Shown here in pieces: positions 1 to 9,159 of a DNA stretch of 64,000 bases. The notes below the pieces were generated by a model. It searched no databases. It was not told the DNA's origin and worked only from the letters and a program-made list of their open reading frames with translations. Where the stretch lies: the NCBI RefSeq assembly GCF_025917005.1, contig NZ_CP078091.1:2108001-2172000 (forward strand). Reading direction: 5' to 3'. The position numbers were made by a program, and so were the translations under genes. The stretch's first letter is position 1; each line of letters opens with the position of its first letter. The DNA comes from Porphyrobacter sp. ULC335 (GTDB taxonomy: Bacteria > Pseudomonadota > Alphaproteobacteria > Sphingomonadales > Sphingomonadaceae).

Positions 1-602
1 GCGCGCATGGCATCGGGGCACACGGCCTGCGCCGGGCGCACTGCAAAGGGGCGCGGGGCGAGGGCGGCGGGCACTTGCTCCACCAGCATATCTTCAGGCA
101 GGGCGAGCACCACCGGACCGGGCCGCCCGCTGATCGCCACGGCGTAGGCGCGGGCGATGTATTCGGGAATGCGCGCCGGATCGTCGATCCGCGCAGCCCA
201 CTTGCAAATGGGGCCGAAGAAAGCGGGGAAATCGACCTCCTGAAACCCCTCGCGTCCCTGCATCGGTCTAGCGACATCGCCCACGAACAGGATCATCGGC
301 TGCGAATCCTGATGTGCCACGTGCACGCCGATGCTGGCATTGGTCGCGCCCGGACCGCGGGTGACGAAGGCGACGCCCGGCCGACCGGTCATGGTACCAT
401 CAGCGCAAGCCATGAAGGCCACGCCGCCTTCCTGTCGGCAGGTCACCACATCGATTTCAGGCCTGTCGGGCAGGGCATCGAGCACCGCGAGGAAGCTCTC
501 CCCCGGCACGGTGAAGATCCGCTCGCAGCCCTGTTTGGCAAGGCAATCGACCAGCAGGGCCGCCGCGCTTTGTGTGGAAACCGGGCTGGTGGAATCAGGC
601 AT
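1..602 (-). CDS. Thiamine-diphosphate-dependent enzyme, acetolactate-synthase-like, N-terminal part (partial)
   Basis: Reads leftward from ATG at 602 and runs off the window, giving 200 residues of the N-terminal TPP-binding (Pyr) domain. Visible landmarks are VPGESFLAVLDAL near residue 35, the activating-glutamate region CRQEGGVAFMA near 65, and GRPGVAFVTRGPGATNASIG near 80, all hallmarks of the acetolactate synthase / benzoylformate decarboxylase superfamily. The C-terminal TPP-pyrophosphate domain with the GDG motif lies outside the window, so substrate specificity cannot be judged. A solitary large subunit of this kind in Sphingomonadales is often a catabolic or unassigned TPP enzyme rather than IlvB; no ilvN-like small subunit is seen on the visible side. 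Family assignment is firm, reaction is open. Confidence 0.88.
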   Translation of the reverse strand, partial: MPDSTSPVSTQSAAALLVDCLAKQGCERIFTVPGESFLAVLDALPDRPEIDVVTCRQEGGVAFMACADGTMTGRPGVAFVTRGPGATNASIGVHVAHQDSQPMILFVGDVARPMQGREGFQEVDFPAFFGPICKWAARIDDPARIPEYIARAYAVAISGRPGPVVLALPEDMLVEQVPAALAPRPFAVRPAQAVCPDAMR

Positions 603-746
603 CGAAAACTCTCCCGTCGTCTGCCGCTGCCTCTACAGCCGCTCGGTGGAGGGTGCAAACCGGCCTGACGGGCCCAAGGCACCTTCCGGCCAACTGCTCG
701 CCCTGTCCCATGCTGCGACAGGTCCGCCGCAAACCATTTCCAATGG

Positions 747-761
747 TTAAGAAAGTCTTAA
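747..761. promoter_or_regulatory. Perfect CtrA-type binding site TTAA-N7-TTAA
   Basis: TTAA at 747-750, seven bases, then TTAA at 758-761. This matches the alphaproteobacterial CtrA consensus exactly. It lies in the divergent gap between the TPP enzyme (start 602) and the small membrane protein (start 795), 33 bp before the latter. Binding is inferred from sequence only. Confidence 0.5.
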
Positions 762-794
762 AGCTGTGAGTCCCGAAGCTGGAGATTCGCTACG

Positions 795-986
795 ATGCGC
801 CGCAGCCTGGTCCTCACTGACGAGACCGCCCGCCACTGGTACCGCGCGAGCCTGCCGCCGCATGTGAAGCGCGATCTGATCCCGATCCCGGCCGAGGGCC
901 TGTGGCGGCTGACGCTGGAAGATGTACGCGGCGTGGCGAGCACCTATGTCGCCACCACGCTCGCGATCTTCGCCTTTATTATCTGA
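795..986 (+). CDS. Small hypothetical protein with C-terminal membrane anchor (63 aa)
   Basis: A 63-residue protein with an acidic/basic soluble N-terminal part (residues 1-47) and one C-terminal hydrophobic segment (STYVATTLAIFAFII, about 49-63), i.e. a tail-anchored topology. GGAG at 781-784 sits 10 bases before the ATG. No domain is recognised. The last 8 bases overlap convergently with the 3' end of the MFS gene. The CtrA-type site just upstream and the orderly amphipathic sequence favour a real gene over a chance ORF. Confidence 0.55.
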   Translation: MRRSLVLTDETARHWYRASLPPHVKRDLIPIPAEGLWRLTLEDVRGVASTYVATTLAIFAFII

Positions 987-2304
987 CGCTTCCGCTCGAT
1001 TCCTGAAGCGATTCCACACGGTGAAGCTTGCGGGCAAGCTGTGCGGAGAACACGCACAGCACCAGGCTCAGCAGCAATTGCTCTTGCAGCGGAATGCCGA
1101 ACAGGCCGAGTGCACCGGCCACGCCTGCGCCCACGACCATGAAGATCGACGAGATGAAGTTGTTCGCCGCGACCGACCGTGATGCTTCCGACTTCTCTAC
1201 GCGGGTGGTGAGGAAGGCGTAAAGCGGCACCACGAACATGCCGCCCGCCACCGCGATCAGCAGCAGGTTGGCGAGCAAGGCCAGCGCCAATGGCTGCATC
1301 AGAAACTCGCCCACGGTGAACAATTCGCCCGATGCCGGACTGATGTTCCATATCCGGCAGATCAGGTAGAACACGATCAGAAGCACGCCCAGCACCAGCA
1401 CCGATGGCGCCGAATAGCGGGCCGAAATGTCGCCTTTCAACAGCGCGTTGATAGATACGGATCCGATCGCGATCCCGGCCGAAAACGCCACCAGCAGCAC
1501 CGCGGCGACCTGTTTGTCCGCCAGCAGCACGTTCTTGGCGAGCGGAATGAACTGCACCGACAAGATGGCGGCAATCGTCCAGAAGTAACTGATCGCCAGA
1601 ACCGAATAGCGCAGTTCGAGATTGCTCATGGAAAAGGCGATCAGGTCTTTCGAGGCGCGGATCGGGTTCCAGTCGACCTTCGTCTCTTCCGTCTGGGCAG
1701 GGGCGGGCGGCACCCAGCGGCACACCAGATAGCCGATGACCGCGATGGCAATGACGGCGATGATGCTGTCATTGATGTGCATCGCCCCGCCCAGCATCAT
1801 GCCGACGAGGATCGCCACATAGGTCCCCGCTTCCACCAGTCCGGTGCCTGCGAGAACTTCGTCCTTGTGGAGGTGCTGGGGCAGGATCGCGTATTTGATC
1901 GGGCCGAAGAAGGTGGAGTGCACCCCCATCGCGAACAGGGCGACGAACATCAGCGGAATGGCGAGGCCTTCCACCTGCAACCCGCGCGAGGCGAGCAGCA
2001 GGCCGGTCGCGCCGACCGACATGATCATGATCTCGGCAAACTTGATCCAGCGGATGATCTTGGTCTTGTCGCGCATGTCGGCCAGCTGGCCGGCGGTTGC
2101 CGAGAAGAGCACGAAGGGCAGCACGAACAGCGCGGTCGCCACGCCGCTGATCAGCGTCTCCATCTCGGGCGAATCGTAGACCGAGTAGACCACGAACAGC
2201 ACCATCGCGTTCTTGTAGAGATTGTCGTTCAGCGCGTTGAGGAGCTGGGTCAGGAACAGCGGCAGAAACCGCCGCTGGCGCATCAGGTCTGTCGATGTTG
2301 TCAT
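979..2304 (-). CDS. MFS transporter, LplT-like (lysophospholipid flippase family)
   Basis: A 441-residue, about 12-helix major facilitator. The start NALNDNLYKNA and the segment STFFGPIKYAILP followed by LVEAGTYVAILVG are characteristic of the LplT / Aas N-terminal transporter branch, which flips lysophospholipids across the inner membrane for re-acylation. Many relatives are fused to acyltransferase and acyl-ACP synthetase domains; here only the transporter domain is present and no acyltransferase gene is adjacent. Divergent from pgsA, another phospholipid gene, across a 153-bp gap. Family assignment is confident; the transported lipid is inferred. Confidence 0.85.
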   Translation of the reverse strand: MTTSTDLMRQRRFLPLFLTQLLNALNDNLYKNAMVLFVVYSVYDSPEMETLISGVATALFVLPFVLFSATAGQLADMRDKTKIIRWIKFAEIMIMSVGATGLLLASRGLQVEGLAIPLMFVALFAMGVHSTFFGPIKYAILPQHLHKDEVLAGTGLVEAGTYVAILVGMMLGGAMHINDSIIAVIAIAVIGYLVCRWVPPAPAQTEETKVDWNPIRASKDLIAFSMSNLELRYSVLAISYFWTIAAILSVQFIPLAKNVLLADKQVAAVLLVAFSAGIAIGSVSINALLKGDISARYSAPSVLVLGVLLIVFYLICRIWNISPASGELFTVGEFLMQPLALALLANLLLIAVAGGMFVVPLYAFLTTRVEKSEASRSVAANNFISSIFMVVGAGVAGALGLFGIPLQEQLLLSLVLCVFSAQLARKLHRVESLQESSGSVR

Positions 2305-2457
2305 GCGGTGATTTCGCTGGCGCTTCCCTGTGAGTTACCCGGGACATAGCGGCAGGGGGCGCTTTCACAAGAGCGCGCGCACTTTCCCGTGTTGTGTGCA
2401 TGGTGTGCCCAAGGGGGTTTTGCAGCGGGGGCTGCCGCGCTAGAGCGGGTATCAGCC

Positions 2458-3066
2458 ATGTCGAGCTTGCCCAATCTCCTCACCCTTTCGCGGATTTTCG
2501 CGGTGCCGCTTCTGGCGTTTTTCCTGTGGTGGCCGGATTGGCGGGCGGGGTACCTGATCGGCTTCGTGCTTTATTGCATCATCGCCATCACCGATTTCTT
2601 CGACGGCTATCTCGCCCGCGCGCACGGGACCGTATCGAAGCTGGGCATCTTCCTCGATCCGATTGCCGACAAGATCATGGTGGCAGCAGTGATCCTTGTG
2701 CTCACCGCGCAAGGATACCTGCGCGGGCCATACGCGGGCGACATTCACGTGATTGCAGGGCTGGTCATTCTGGTGCGCGAGATCGCAGTATCGGGCCTGC
2801 GCGAGTTTCTCGGCGGCATTCAGGTCTCGGTTCCCGTCTCGGCGCTGGCCAAGTGGAAGACGACCTTCCAGCTTGTCTCGCTCGGCGCGCTGATCCTCGG
2901 CGGGGCTGTGCATGGCCCGCCGTGCCAGTCGGTGTTTGAAGGCTGCGGCTCGATCGCGCAGAGCTGGGTGCATCTGATCGGTCTGGTGAGTCTGTGGACC
3001 GCTGCCGTGCTCACCTGCGTCACCGGATGGGATTATCTGCGGGTCGGCCTCAAGCATATGGATTGA
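2458..3066 (+). CDS. pgsA: CDP-diacylglycerol--glycerol-3-phosphate 3-phosphatidyltransferase
   Basis: A 202-residue integral membrane CDP-alcohol phosphatidyltransferase that makes phosphatidylglycerol phosphate, the committed step to PG and cardiolipin. It begins SSLPNLLTLSRIFAVPLL, typical of PgsA, and carries the DFFDGYLAR...GIFLDPIAD signature (D-x2-D-G-x2-A-R-x8-G-x3-D-x3-D) near residues 44-70. The open frame extends upstream to 2389, but ATG at 2458 gives the normal PgsA N-terminus. The C-terminal region has a short Cys-containing insertion before the last helix. This is the ordinary PgsA, distinct from the two CDP-alcohol enzymes in the inositol region. Confidence 0.93.
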   Translation: MSSLPNLLTLSRIFAVPLLAFFLWWPDWRAGYLIGFVLYCIIAITDFFDGYLARAHGTVSKLGIFLDPIADKIMVAAVILVLTAQGYLRGPYAGDIHVIAGLVILVREIAVSGLREFLGGIQVSVPVSALAKWKTTFQLVSLGALILGGAVHGPPCQSVFEGCGSIAQSWVHLIGLVSLWTAAVLTCVTGWDYLRVGLKHMD

Positions 3067-3106
3067 GGCTGGAATTGGCCCGGGGTTTCTGGTTATATTG
3101 TCTCCC

Positions 3107-3448
3107 ATGGGATCGGATGCAACGCGTCAGCCTGACGCATATGTCGGGCAATTGGCGGATCACGCACGGCGCCTCCAGCGCGAGGCACGAGAGGCAATCG
3201 CGCGCGGAGATTATGCACGCGCCGCCGCGCTGATCGGCGATGCAGAGATGCTGGCCGAGGATGTGCACGGCCTCGTCGACGATATTGAACACCGTCAGGT
3301 CGACCGGCTGCTGGGGATGGCCGCGCAGGACGCTGCGGCGGCGCGAAAGCCGCAGCAAGGGCGTTTCGCGCTGACGCTACCCCCGCGCCGGCTTCGGGCC
3401 GCGATCGGAGCAAGCCTCGCGATGAGTTTTGCGCTGGTGGAGTGCTGA
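3107..3448 (+). CDS. Hypothetical alpha-helical protein (113 aa)
   Basis: A short, Ala/Arg-rich, mostly helical protein (residues 10-85) that resembles a TPR-like hairpin (AREAIARGDYARAAALIGDAEMLAED). The C-terminus has a basic stretch (LPPRRLRAAIG) followed by a weak hydrophobic end. ATG at 3107 is chosen; an in-frame TTG at 3098 would add three residues. It sits 40 bp after pgsA on the same strand and ends 7 bp before the convergent oxyR stop. No family recognised. Confidence 0.55.
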   Translation: MGSDATRQPDAYVGQLADHARRLQREAREAIARGDYARAAALIGDAEMLAEDVHGLVDDIEHRQVDRLLGMAAQDAAAARKPQQGRFALTLPPRRLRAAIGASLAMSFALVEC

Positions 3449-3455
3449 GCGGCCG

Positions 3456-4352
3456 CTAGCCGGCCCGCAGTTCCTCGGCGAGCAGCAGAAAATCCGCTTC
3501 CCTCGGCGAATTCTTGCGCCACGCCAGCACGATCTCGCGCTTGGCAGTGGGGCTGTCGACCGGGCGGGCGACGACCTGCGTTCCGGCGAGAATGCCCGCG
3601 TTGAGCGCCATTTCGGGCAGCATGGTCAGGCCGAGGTCGTTGTCGACCAACTGCACCAGCGTGTGCAGCGACGTGCCGATCATCGCCGCACTGGCCCGCA
3701 GTTCGGCGCGGTTGCACGCGGCGAGCGCGTGATCGCGCAGGCAGTGGCCGTCCTCCAGCAGCAGCAACCGGCCCTGATCGATCATCTCAGGCTTGATGCT
3801 GGCGGGCGGATCGCGCGGGTCGTCCTTGGGGAAGGCGATGAACAGCCGGTCATCCGAGATATGCGCAATCGTCGCGTCCCCGGTCTCGAAAGGCAGGGCC
3901 AGCAGCACGCAATCGACCCGCCCGTGCGAGAGGGATTCGAGCGCGTCGTGGCTGGTTTCCTCGCGCAGCATCAGCTTCAGATCGGGCCGCTCGCGCTTGA
4001 GGCGCGGCAGCATGCGGGGCAGGAGGAACGGCGCAATCGTGGGGATCACGCTCATGCGCAGCTCGCCCGACAGGGGCTTGCCCGAGGCCTGGACGAGATC
4101 GGCCAGTTCTTCCGCCTCGCGCAGCAGCCGGTTGGCCTTGGCCACCACCTGCTCGCCCAGCGCGGTGAAGCGCACCACCCGCCGCGAACGTTCGACCAGC
4201 GTCACGCCGAGCAGCGATTCGAGCTCACGGATGCCGGCCGACAGGGTCGATTGCGACACGAAGCTGGCATCGGCCGCCTTGCCGAAATGCCCGTGTTCGT
4301 GAAGCGCTACGAGATATTGTAGCTGCTTGATGGTGGGGAGGTAGGTGGACAC
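3456..4352 (-). CDS. oxyR: Hydrogen peroxide-responsive LysR-type regulator OxyR
   Basis: A 298-residue LysR regulator with an N-terminal winged HTH (TIKQLQYLVALHEHGHFGKAADASFVSQSTLSAGIREL) and a C-terminal substrate-like domain. The segment LLLEDGHCLRDHALAACN holds the two redox cysteines spaced as in OxyR (about Cys199 and Cys208), which form the peroxide-sensing disulfide. TGLTMLP-like residues (DNDLGLTMLP) near 225 are also OxyR-typical. It is 9 bp downstream of rnd on the same strand and may be co-transcribed. Assignment rests on the two conserved cysteines. Confidence 0.9.
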   Translation of the reverse strand: MSTYLPTIKQLQYLVALHEHGHFGKAADASFVSQSTLSAGIRELESLLGVTLVERSRRVVRFTALGEQVVAKANRLLREAEELADLVQASGKPLSGELRMSVIPTIAPFLLPRMLPRLKRERPDLKLMLREETSHDALESLSHGRVDCVLLALPFETGDATIAHISDDRLFIAFPKDDPRDPPASIKPEMIDQGRLLLLEDGHCLRDHALAACNRAELRASAAMIGTSLHTLVQLVDNDLGLTMLPEMALNAGILAGTQVVARPVDSPTAKREIVLAWRKNSPREADFLLLAEELRAG

Positions 4353-4361
4353 CGGCCCGCC

Positions 4362-5606
4362 TTACTCCGCCGCCAGCGTGTCAGGATCGGTGTCGGGCTC
4401 GGGCTCGGGCTCAGGCTGAAGCGCTGCCTCGACCACCACCACATCGTCGATATGGGTCATCTTGAGCTTGCCGCGCTCCACCGCGAAAGCGAGCTTGCCT
4501 TCGACCAGATCGAGCGCGTCCTTGCCGAACACTTCGTAGCGCCAGCCTTGCAGCACGGGGAGATCGCGCACGCCCGCGGCCAGCGCCTCCATCTCGTCAG
4601 CGCGGGTCAGCAGGCGCGGGGCGACGTCGATCTCGCGGGCGCGGATCTTGAGCAGCAGTTTGAGCAGGTCCGCCACCAGCGCGCCTTCCTTGCCCAGCGG
4701 AGCGCCCTGCTTGATCTTCTCGGGCATCTCGTCCTTGGGCAGCGGCTCGGCATCGGCGAGCACCTTCATCAGCCGCTTGCCGATGTCATTGTCCTTCCAC
4801 GCCGGGCTCAGCCCGCGCACCTTGGCAAGATCGCCCTGCGTTTTGGGCGGGTGGCTGGCGACATCGGCCAGCGTTTCGTCACGCATGATCCGGCCGCGCG
4901 GGATATTCTTGTGCTGCGCCTCGCTCTCGCGCCACGCGGCGAGCGCCTTCATCCGGCCCAAAACCTGCGGATTGCGCCCCGGCTGGCGGATGCGCTTCCA
5001 TGCGACACCCGGATCGGTGAGATAGTTGGATGGATCGGCGAGCTTTTCCATCTCCGCGTCCAGCCACACGCCGCGCCCGGTCTTGATCAACTTTTTCAGA
5101 ATGCGCGGGAAGATCGTGGCGAGGTGGGTGACGTCGCCGATCGCATATTCGATCTGCCGCTCGGTCAGCGGGCGGCGGCTCCAGTCAGTGAAGCGCGCGC
5201 CCTTGTCGATGGTCAGGCCCATCCATGTTTCGACCAGATTGGCATAACCGATCTGTTCGGACTGGCTGATCGCCATCATCGCGATCTGCGTGTCGAAGAT
5301 CGGATGCGGGGTGCGCTGCGTCAGGTTGACGATAATCTCGACATCCTGCCCGCCAGCATGGAAGACTTTGAGCACGTCTTCATTGTCGCACATCAGATCG
5401 AGCAGCGGCTTGAGGTCGATCCCCGGCGCCATCGGATCAATTGCGGCAGCTTCTTCCGTATTGGCGATCTGCACCAGGCACAGTTCCGGCCAATAGGTGT
5501 TCTCGCGCATGAATTCGGTATCGACCGCCACAAATTCGGACTTGGCGAGGCGGGTGCAGAGGTCGGAGAGAGCCTCGGTCGTGGTAATCAGCGGATGGAT
5601 TTTCAT
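4362..5606 (-). CDS. rnd: Ribonuclease D
   Basis: A 414-residue 3'-5' exoribonuclease that trims tRNA 3' ends. The DEDD exonuclease motifs are visible: FVAVDTEFMRE (Exo I, about residue 30), LKVFHAGGQDVEII (Exo II, about 83) and YAIGDVTHLATI (Exo III, about 160, DEDDy-type context). One HRDC domain follows around 210-290 and a second, weaker HRDC-like region after 310. An acidic PEPEPEPDTDPD tail is near the C-terminus. Divergent from aspS with a 188-bp gap that should hold both promoters. Confidence 0.93.
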   Translation of the reverse strand: MKIHPLITTTEALSDLCTRLAKSEFVAVDTEFMRENTYWPELCLVQIANTEEAAAIDPMAPGIDLKPLLDLMCDNEDVLKVFHAGGQDVEIIVNLTQRTPHPIFDTQIAMMAISQSEQIGYANLVETWMGLTIDKGARFTDWSRRPLTERQIEYAIGDVTHLATIFPRILKKLIKTGRGVWLDAEMEKLADPSNYLTDPGVAWKRIRQPGRNPQVLGRMKALAAWRESEAQHKNIPRGRIMRDETLADVASHPPKTQGDLAKVRGLSPAWKDNDIGKRLMKVLADAEPLPKDEMPEKIKQGAPLGKEGALVADLLKLLLKIRAREIDVAPRLLTRADEMEALAAGVRDLPVLQGWRYEVFGKDALDLVEGKLAFAVERGKLKMTHIDDVVVVEAALQPEPEPEPDTDPDTLAAE

Positions 5607-5794
5607 GTCATCTTTTCGCGGTTAGCGGGCGGAGTGCCGCCCTCGGGATTGATCCCAGTTTGCCCTGACGCCTTACCAAGCGTAGCTTGACAAAGTGCAA
5701 GGCTTGCCCTGTTAGCGCGCCGACGGCGGGCGAGCCCGCAAACACCGCGCGTGCGCGCCCTAGCGTCATAGCCGCGAACAGGACAAGAGTTTAG

Positions 5795-7585
5795 ATGCAC
5801 CCCTACCGCACGCACACTTGCGCACAGCTTTCTTCCGCCAATGTGGGCGAGACCGTCCGCCTGTCGGGCTGGGTTCACCGCAAGCGCGATTTCGGCGGCT
5901 TGCTGTTCGTCGATCTGCGCGATCACTATGGGATCACCCAGATTGTCGCCGATGCGGATTCGCCCGCGCTGGCTGTGCTGGACCGGCTGCGGGTGGAATC
6001 AGTCATCACCATCGAAGGCGAGGTCAAGGCGCGCTCTGCCGATACCGTGAACCCGCGCATTGCCACAGGCGAGGTGGAGGTGTTTGCGCGGGCCATTACC
6101 GTGCTCAGCACCGCTGAAGAGCTGCCGCTGCCGGTCGCCGACGAGCAGCCTTACCCCGAGGACGTACGCCTGAAGTACCGCTTCCTCGATCTGCGCCGCG
6201 AAACGCTGCACAAGAACATCATGACCCGCGTGGCGGTCATCGCCGATATGCGCGCACGGATGGGCGCAGTGGGCTTCAATGAATTCTCGACCCCGATCCT
6301 CACGGCGTCCTCGCCCGAAGGCGCGCGCGATTTCCTCGTGCCGAGCCGTATCCATGCGGGCAAGTTCTACGCGCTGCCGCAGGCGCCGCAGCAGTACAAG
6401 CAGCTGCTGATGGTCGCCGGTTTCGACCGCTATTTCCAGATCGCGCCCTGCTTCCGCGACGAAGATCCGCGCGCTGACCGTCTGCCGGGTGAGTTCTACC
6501 AGCTCGATCTCGAAATGAGCTTCGTCACCCAGGAAGAAATCTGGGAGACGATGGAGCCGGTCATCCAGGGCACCTTCGCCGCCTTTGCGGGTGACAAGGC
6601 CGTAACGCCGGCGGGCGAGTTCCCGCGCATTCCTTACGATGAGGCGATCCTCAAGTATGGCAGCGACAAGCCCGACCTGCGCAACCCGCTGATCATCAGC
6701 GATGTCTCGGCGCACTTCACGCAAAGCGGTTTCGGCCTTTTCGAGAAAATCGTCGGCGGCGGCGGTGTGGTGCGCGTGATCCCCGCGCCTGCCACCCACG
6801 AAAAGAGCCGCAAGTTCTTCGACGACATGAACGATTGGGCGCGCAAGGAAGGCTATGCGGGCCTCGGCTACGTGACCCGCAAGGGCGGCGAGTTCGGCGG
6901 GCCGATCGCCAAGAACCACGGGCCGGAACGCATGGCCGAACTCTATGCCGAGCTTGGCCTTGGCGAGAATGACGGGTTGTTCTTCGCCGCCGGCAAGGAA
7001 GCTGACGCCGCCAAGCTGGCAGGGGCCGCACGCACCCGCGTGGGCGAGGAACTGGGCCTGATCGACGAGAACGCCTTTGCGCTCGCCTGGATCGTCGATT
7101 TCCCGTTCTACGAATGGAACGAAGACGAGAAGAAGGTCGATTTCAGCCACAACCCCTTCTCGATGCCGCAGGGCGGGATTGATGCGCTGAACGGGCAGGA
7201 CCCGCTGACGATCAAGGCCTATCAGTACGACCTCGTCTGCAACGGCTTCGAAATCGCCTCGGGCTCGATCCGCAACCATATGCCCGAAACGATGGTGAAG
7301 GCCTTCGAACTGGTCGGCCTTTCCAAGGCGGATGTGGAAGAACGCTTCGGCGGGATGTACCGCGCCTTCCAGTACGGCGCGCCGCCGCATGGCGGGATGG
7401 CCGCGGGCGTCGACCGGATCGTGATGCTGCTGTGCGGGGCCAAGAACCTGCGCGAAATCTCGCTCTTCCCGATGAACCAGCGCGCCGAGGACCTGCTGAT
7501 GGGCGCACCAAGCCCGGCCGAACCGCGTGCCTTGCGCGAACTCCACATGCGCGTGGTCGAGCCGCCGGTTAAGCCCACCGCCTGA
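5795..7585 (+). CDS. aspS: Aspartyl-tRNA synthetase (bacterial type)
   Basis: A 596-residue class II synthetase. It has an N-terminal OB-fold anticodon-binding domain ([26 protein letters not shown]), the catalytic core with motif 2 ([27 protein letters not shown], about 215-240), the bacterial GAD insertion (about 285-420) and motif 3 ([21 protein letters not shown], near 530). Length and domain order match bacterial AspRS. The residue after RKRD in the anticodon domain is Phe rather than the His of well-known non-discriminating enzymes, so whether it also charges tRNA-Asn cannot be decided here. Confidence 0.96.
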   Translation: MHPYRTHTCAQLSSANVGETVRLSGWVHRKRDFGGLLFVDLRDHYGITQIVADADSPALAVLDRLRVESVITIEGEVKARSADTVNPRIATGEVEVFARAITVLSTAEELPLPVADEQPYPEDVRLKYRFLDLRRETLHKNIMTRVAVIADMRARMGAVGFNEFSTPILTASSPEGARDFLVPSRIHAGKFYALPQAPQQYKQLLMVAGFDRYFQIAPCFRDEDPRADRLPGEFYQLDLEMSFVTQEEIWETMEPVIQGTFAAFAGDKAVTPAGEFPRIPYDEAILKYGSDKPDLRNPLIISDVSAHFTQSGFGLFEKIVGGGGVVRVIPAPATHEKSRKFFDDMNDWARKEGYAGLGYVTRKGGEFGGPIAKNHGPERMAELYAELGLGENDGLFFAAGKEADAAKLAGAARTRVGEELGLIDENAFALAWIVDFPFYEWNEDEKKVDFSHNPFSMPQGGIDALNGQDPLTIKAYQYDLVCNGFEIASGSIRNHMPETMVKAFELVGLSKADVEERFGGMYRAFQYGAPPHGGMAAGVDRIVMLLCGAKNLREISLFPMNQRAEDLLMGAPSPAEPRALRELHMRVVEPPVKPTA

Positions 7586-7686
7586 CCTCGTACCGGTTCG
7601 ACTTTGCCCGTTGAGCTGACAGGCAAAGGCTGCGAAAAAGCGCAGGCCCGCCGCTGCGGCGCGGATGGCATCAGGGGGTATGGGGC

Positions 7687-8679
7687 ATGAGGCTTGGGCT
7701 GATCGTTGGTTTCGTTTCAGCCGCGCTGTGCGGGGTCGGGCTCTCGGACGTCCGGGCGGAGACCCTGCCGGTTGAAGGCATCTATGCCGCCGGAACCGAT
7801 GCGCCGTCCCGCGCACAATCCATCGCAATTTCAGGCTTTGGCGGGCGCGAAGGCGAACGCGTCGCCTTTGCCATCGATACCGCGCTGCGCAACGCCATCA
7901 TCGAAGGGCGGCCCTATTTCGATGTAACCTTCAGCGAGCCGCAGTTCGGTGAAAGTTACCGCTATGATCGCGGCGCCGATCCGGTTGCGCGGCGAGGCGG
8001 GGCCGACGCGGTGATGCGCGGTATCGCCGAAGTGGAGGTGGATGACGTCGATTCCGGCACCAAGGAAGTCGAGGAATGCACCAAGCGCGATGATCGCGAC
8101 AAATGCATCGAGAGGACCAAGGTCCCTTACCCCTGCCGCACCCGCACGGTCGAACTGCGGCCTGAAGTCCGGCTGGTGGGGCGCGAGGGCGATCTGCTCT
8201 ACGCGATGGGCGATACGCTCGTCGCGGAACGGCGCTTCTGCAAGGACGAGAAAGGCACGCCTCCGGTCGACATGATGGTGCAGGATCTCGCCAACGGCTT
8301 TGCCGCCGCGGTGCGCAGTGATCTGGCGCCGGTCTTCCTTGTGCAGGATATCCGTGTGCTCGAAAACCGCGACGGGATCGCCAAAGCCGACCACGCCGCC
8401 TTCCGCGCGGCGATCCGCCAGACCAAGGACGATATCGAAGGCGCCTGCCGCGCCTTTGCCGCGCTGGAGGCTTCGAACCCTCGCGCACTCTCGGTCCTGT
8501 TCAACATCGGCCTGTGCCACGAAAGCGCGGGCGAGCTTGAGGCAGCGACACGGCAGTACGAAGCGGCGCTGGCCATCAAGCGGGGCAAGATCGAACCGCG
8601 CGAAGGGCTGGACCGGATCGCATCACGCTTCCGGGCCGAACAGCAGCTTATCCTGCATGAGGGTTCCGGGCGACCCTGA
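7687..8679 (+). CDS. Exported hypothetical protein with C-terminal TPR-like repeat
   Basis: A 330-residue protein with an N-terminal signal peptide (residues 1-26, cleavage likely after DVRA) and a preceding GGGGG ribosome-binding stretch. A Cys-rich central loop (EECTKRDDRDKCIERTKVPYPCRTRTVELRPEVRLV) around residues 135-165 suggests disulfides in a periplasmic location. Residues 245-300 form a TPR-like helix pair (ALSVLFNIGLCHESAGELEAATRQYEAALAI). It is 101 bp after aspS and 82 bp before acpP. No known family can be named; structural role in the envelope is a guess. Confidence 0.75.
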   Translation: MRLGLIVGFVSAALCGVGLSDVRAETLPVEGIYAAGTDAPSRAQSIAISGFGGREGERVAFAIDTALRNAIIEGRPYFDVTFSEPQFGESYRYDRGADPVARRGGADAVMRGIAEVEVDDVDSGTKEVEECTKRDDRDKCIERTKVPYPCRTRTVELRPEVRLVGREGDLLYAMGDTLVAERRFCKDEKGTPPVDMMVQDLANGFAAAVRSDLAPVFLVQDIRVLENRDGIAKADHAAFRAAIRQTKDDIEGACRAFAALEASNPRALSVLFNIGLCHESAGELEAATRQYEAALAIKRGKIEPREGLDRIASRFRAEQQLILHEGSGRP

Positions 8680-8761
8680 TCACTAAGCCCACTTGCACAT
8701 CCCCGCGCCGTTCATTAGGGCGGGAGCGAGTTATCCTAACCCCAGTTCAAGAGGGAATACC

Positions 8762-8998
8762 ATGAGCGATACTGCCGACCGGGTGGCCAAGATTGTCGTC
8801 GAGCACCTCGGCGTTGAGGCCGATAAGGTCACTCAGGATGCGAGCTTCATCGATGATCTCGGTGCGGACAGCCTCGACATCGTCGAGCTGGTGATGGCCT
8901 TCGAAGAGGAATTCGGCGTCGAAATCCCTGACGATGCGGCCGAGAAGATCACCACCGTCGGTGACGCCACCAAGTACATCGAAGAACACAAGGGCTAA
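8762..8998 (+). CDS. acpP: Acyl carrier protein
   Basis: A 78-residue acidic ACP. The phosphopantetheine attachment motif [21 protein letters not shown] is intact, with Ser near residue 37. It carries growing acyl chains for FabF encoded just downstream. An AGAGGGA Shine-Dalgarno lies 6 bases before the ATG. A strong hairpin separates it from fabF, allowing higher acpP than fabF expression from a shared promoter, as is usual for acpP-fabF pairs. Confidence 0.97.
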   Translation: MSDTADRVAKIVVEHLGVEADKVTQDASFIDDLGADSLDIVELVMAFEEEFGVEIPDDAAEKITTVGDATKYIEEHKG

Positions 8999-9038
8999 GT
9001 CCCTCGGGCAACGCCCCGGTGTCCGCGACTGCCAGCTG

Positions 9039-9057
9039 CCTGCCCTTTCGGGGCAGG
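9039..9057 (+). terminator. GC-rich hairpin downstream of acpP
   Basis: CCTGCCC-TTTC-GGGCAGG-type perfect stem in the acpP-fabF gap. It lacks a T-run, so it may be an mRNA-stabilising or processing hairpin rather than a true terminator. Confidence 0.4.
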
Positions 9058-9107
9058 GTGCGGCAATACTCTGGCAGGTTAATTGCCGGGGCGCGGACCA
9101 GGGCCTA

Positions 9108-9140
9108 AACAGGCTCAGCCCTCAACGGGTTGGGCCTGTT
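9108..9140 (+). terminator. Partial terminator/attenuator hairpin between acpP and fabF
   Basis: AACAGGCTCAGCCC pairs with GGGTTGGGCCTGTT (14 positions, two G-U pairs) around a five-base loop, followed by GCTTTAT. It ends 20 bases before the fabF start, so it could limit read-through from acpP into fabF. Confidence 0.5.
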
Positions 9141-9159
9141 GCTTTATCGGAGAACGCGA

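Noticed and set aside
5607..5794. Search for CtrA or other promoter motifs in the rnd-aspS gap
   Set aside because: No TTAA-N7-TTAA pair and no convincing -35/-10 pair could be seen.
5999..7828. 609-residue leftward open frame opposite aspS
   Set aside because: It is the antisense of a clear aspartyl-tRNA synthetase and contains no domain or signal.
9130..9159. TTG start 10 codons upstream of fabF ATG
   Set aside because: It lies inside the terminator-like hairpin and adds residues not found in FabF.
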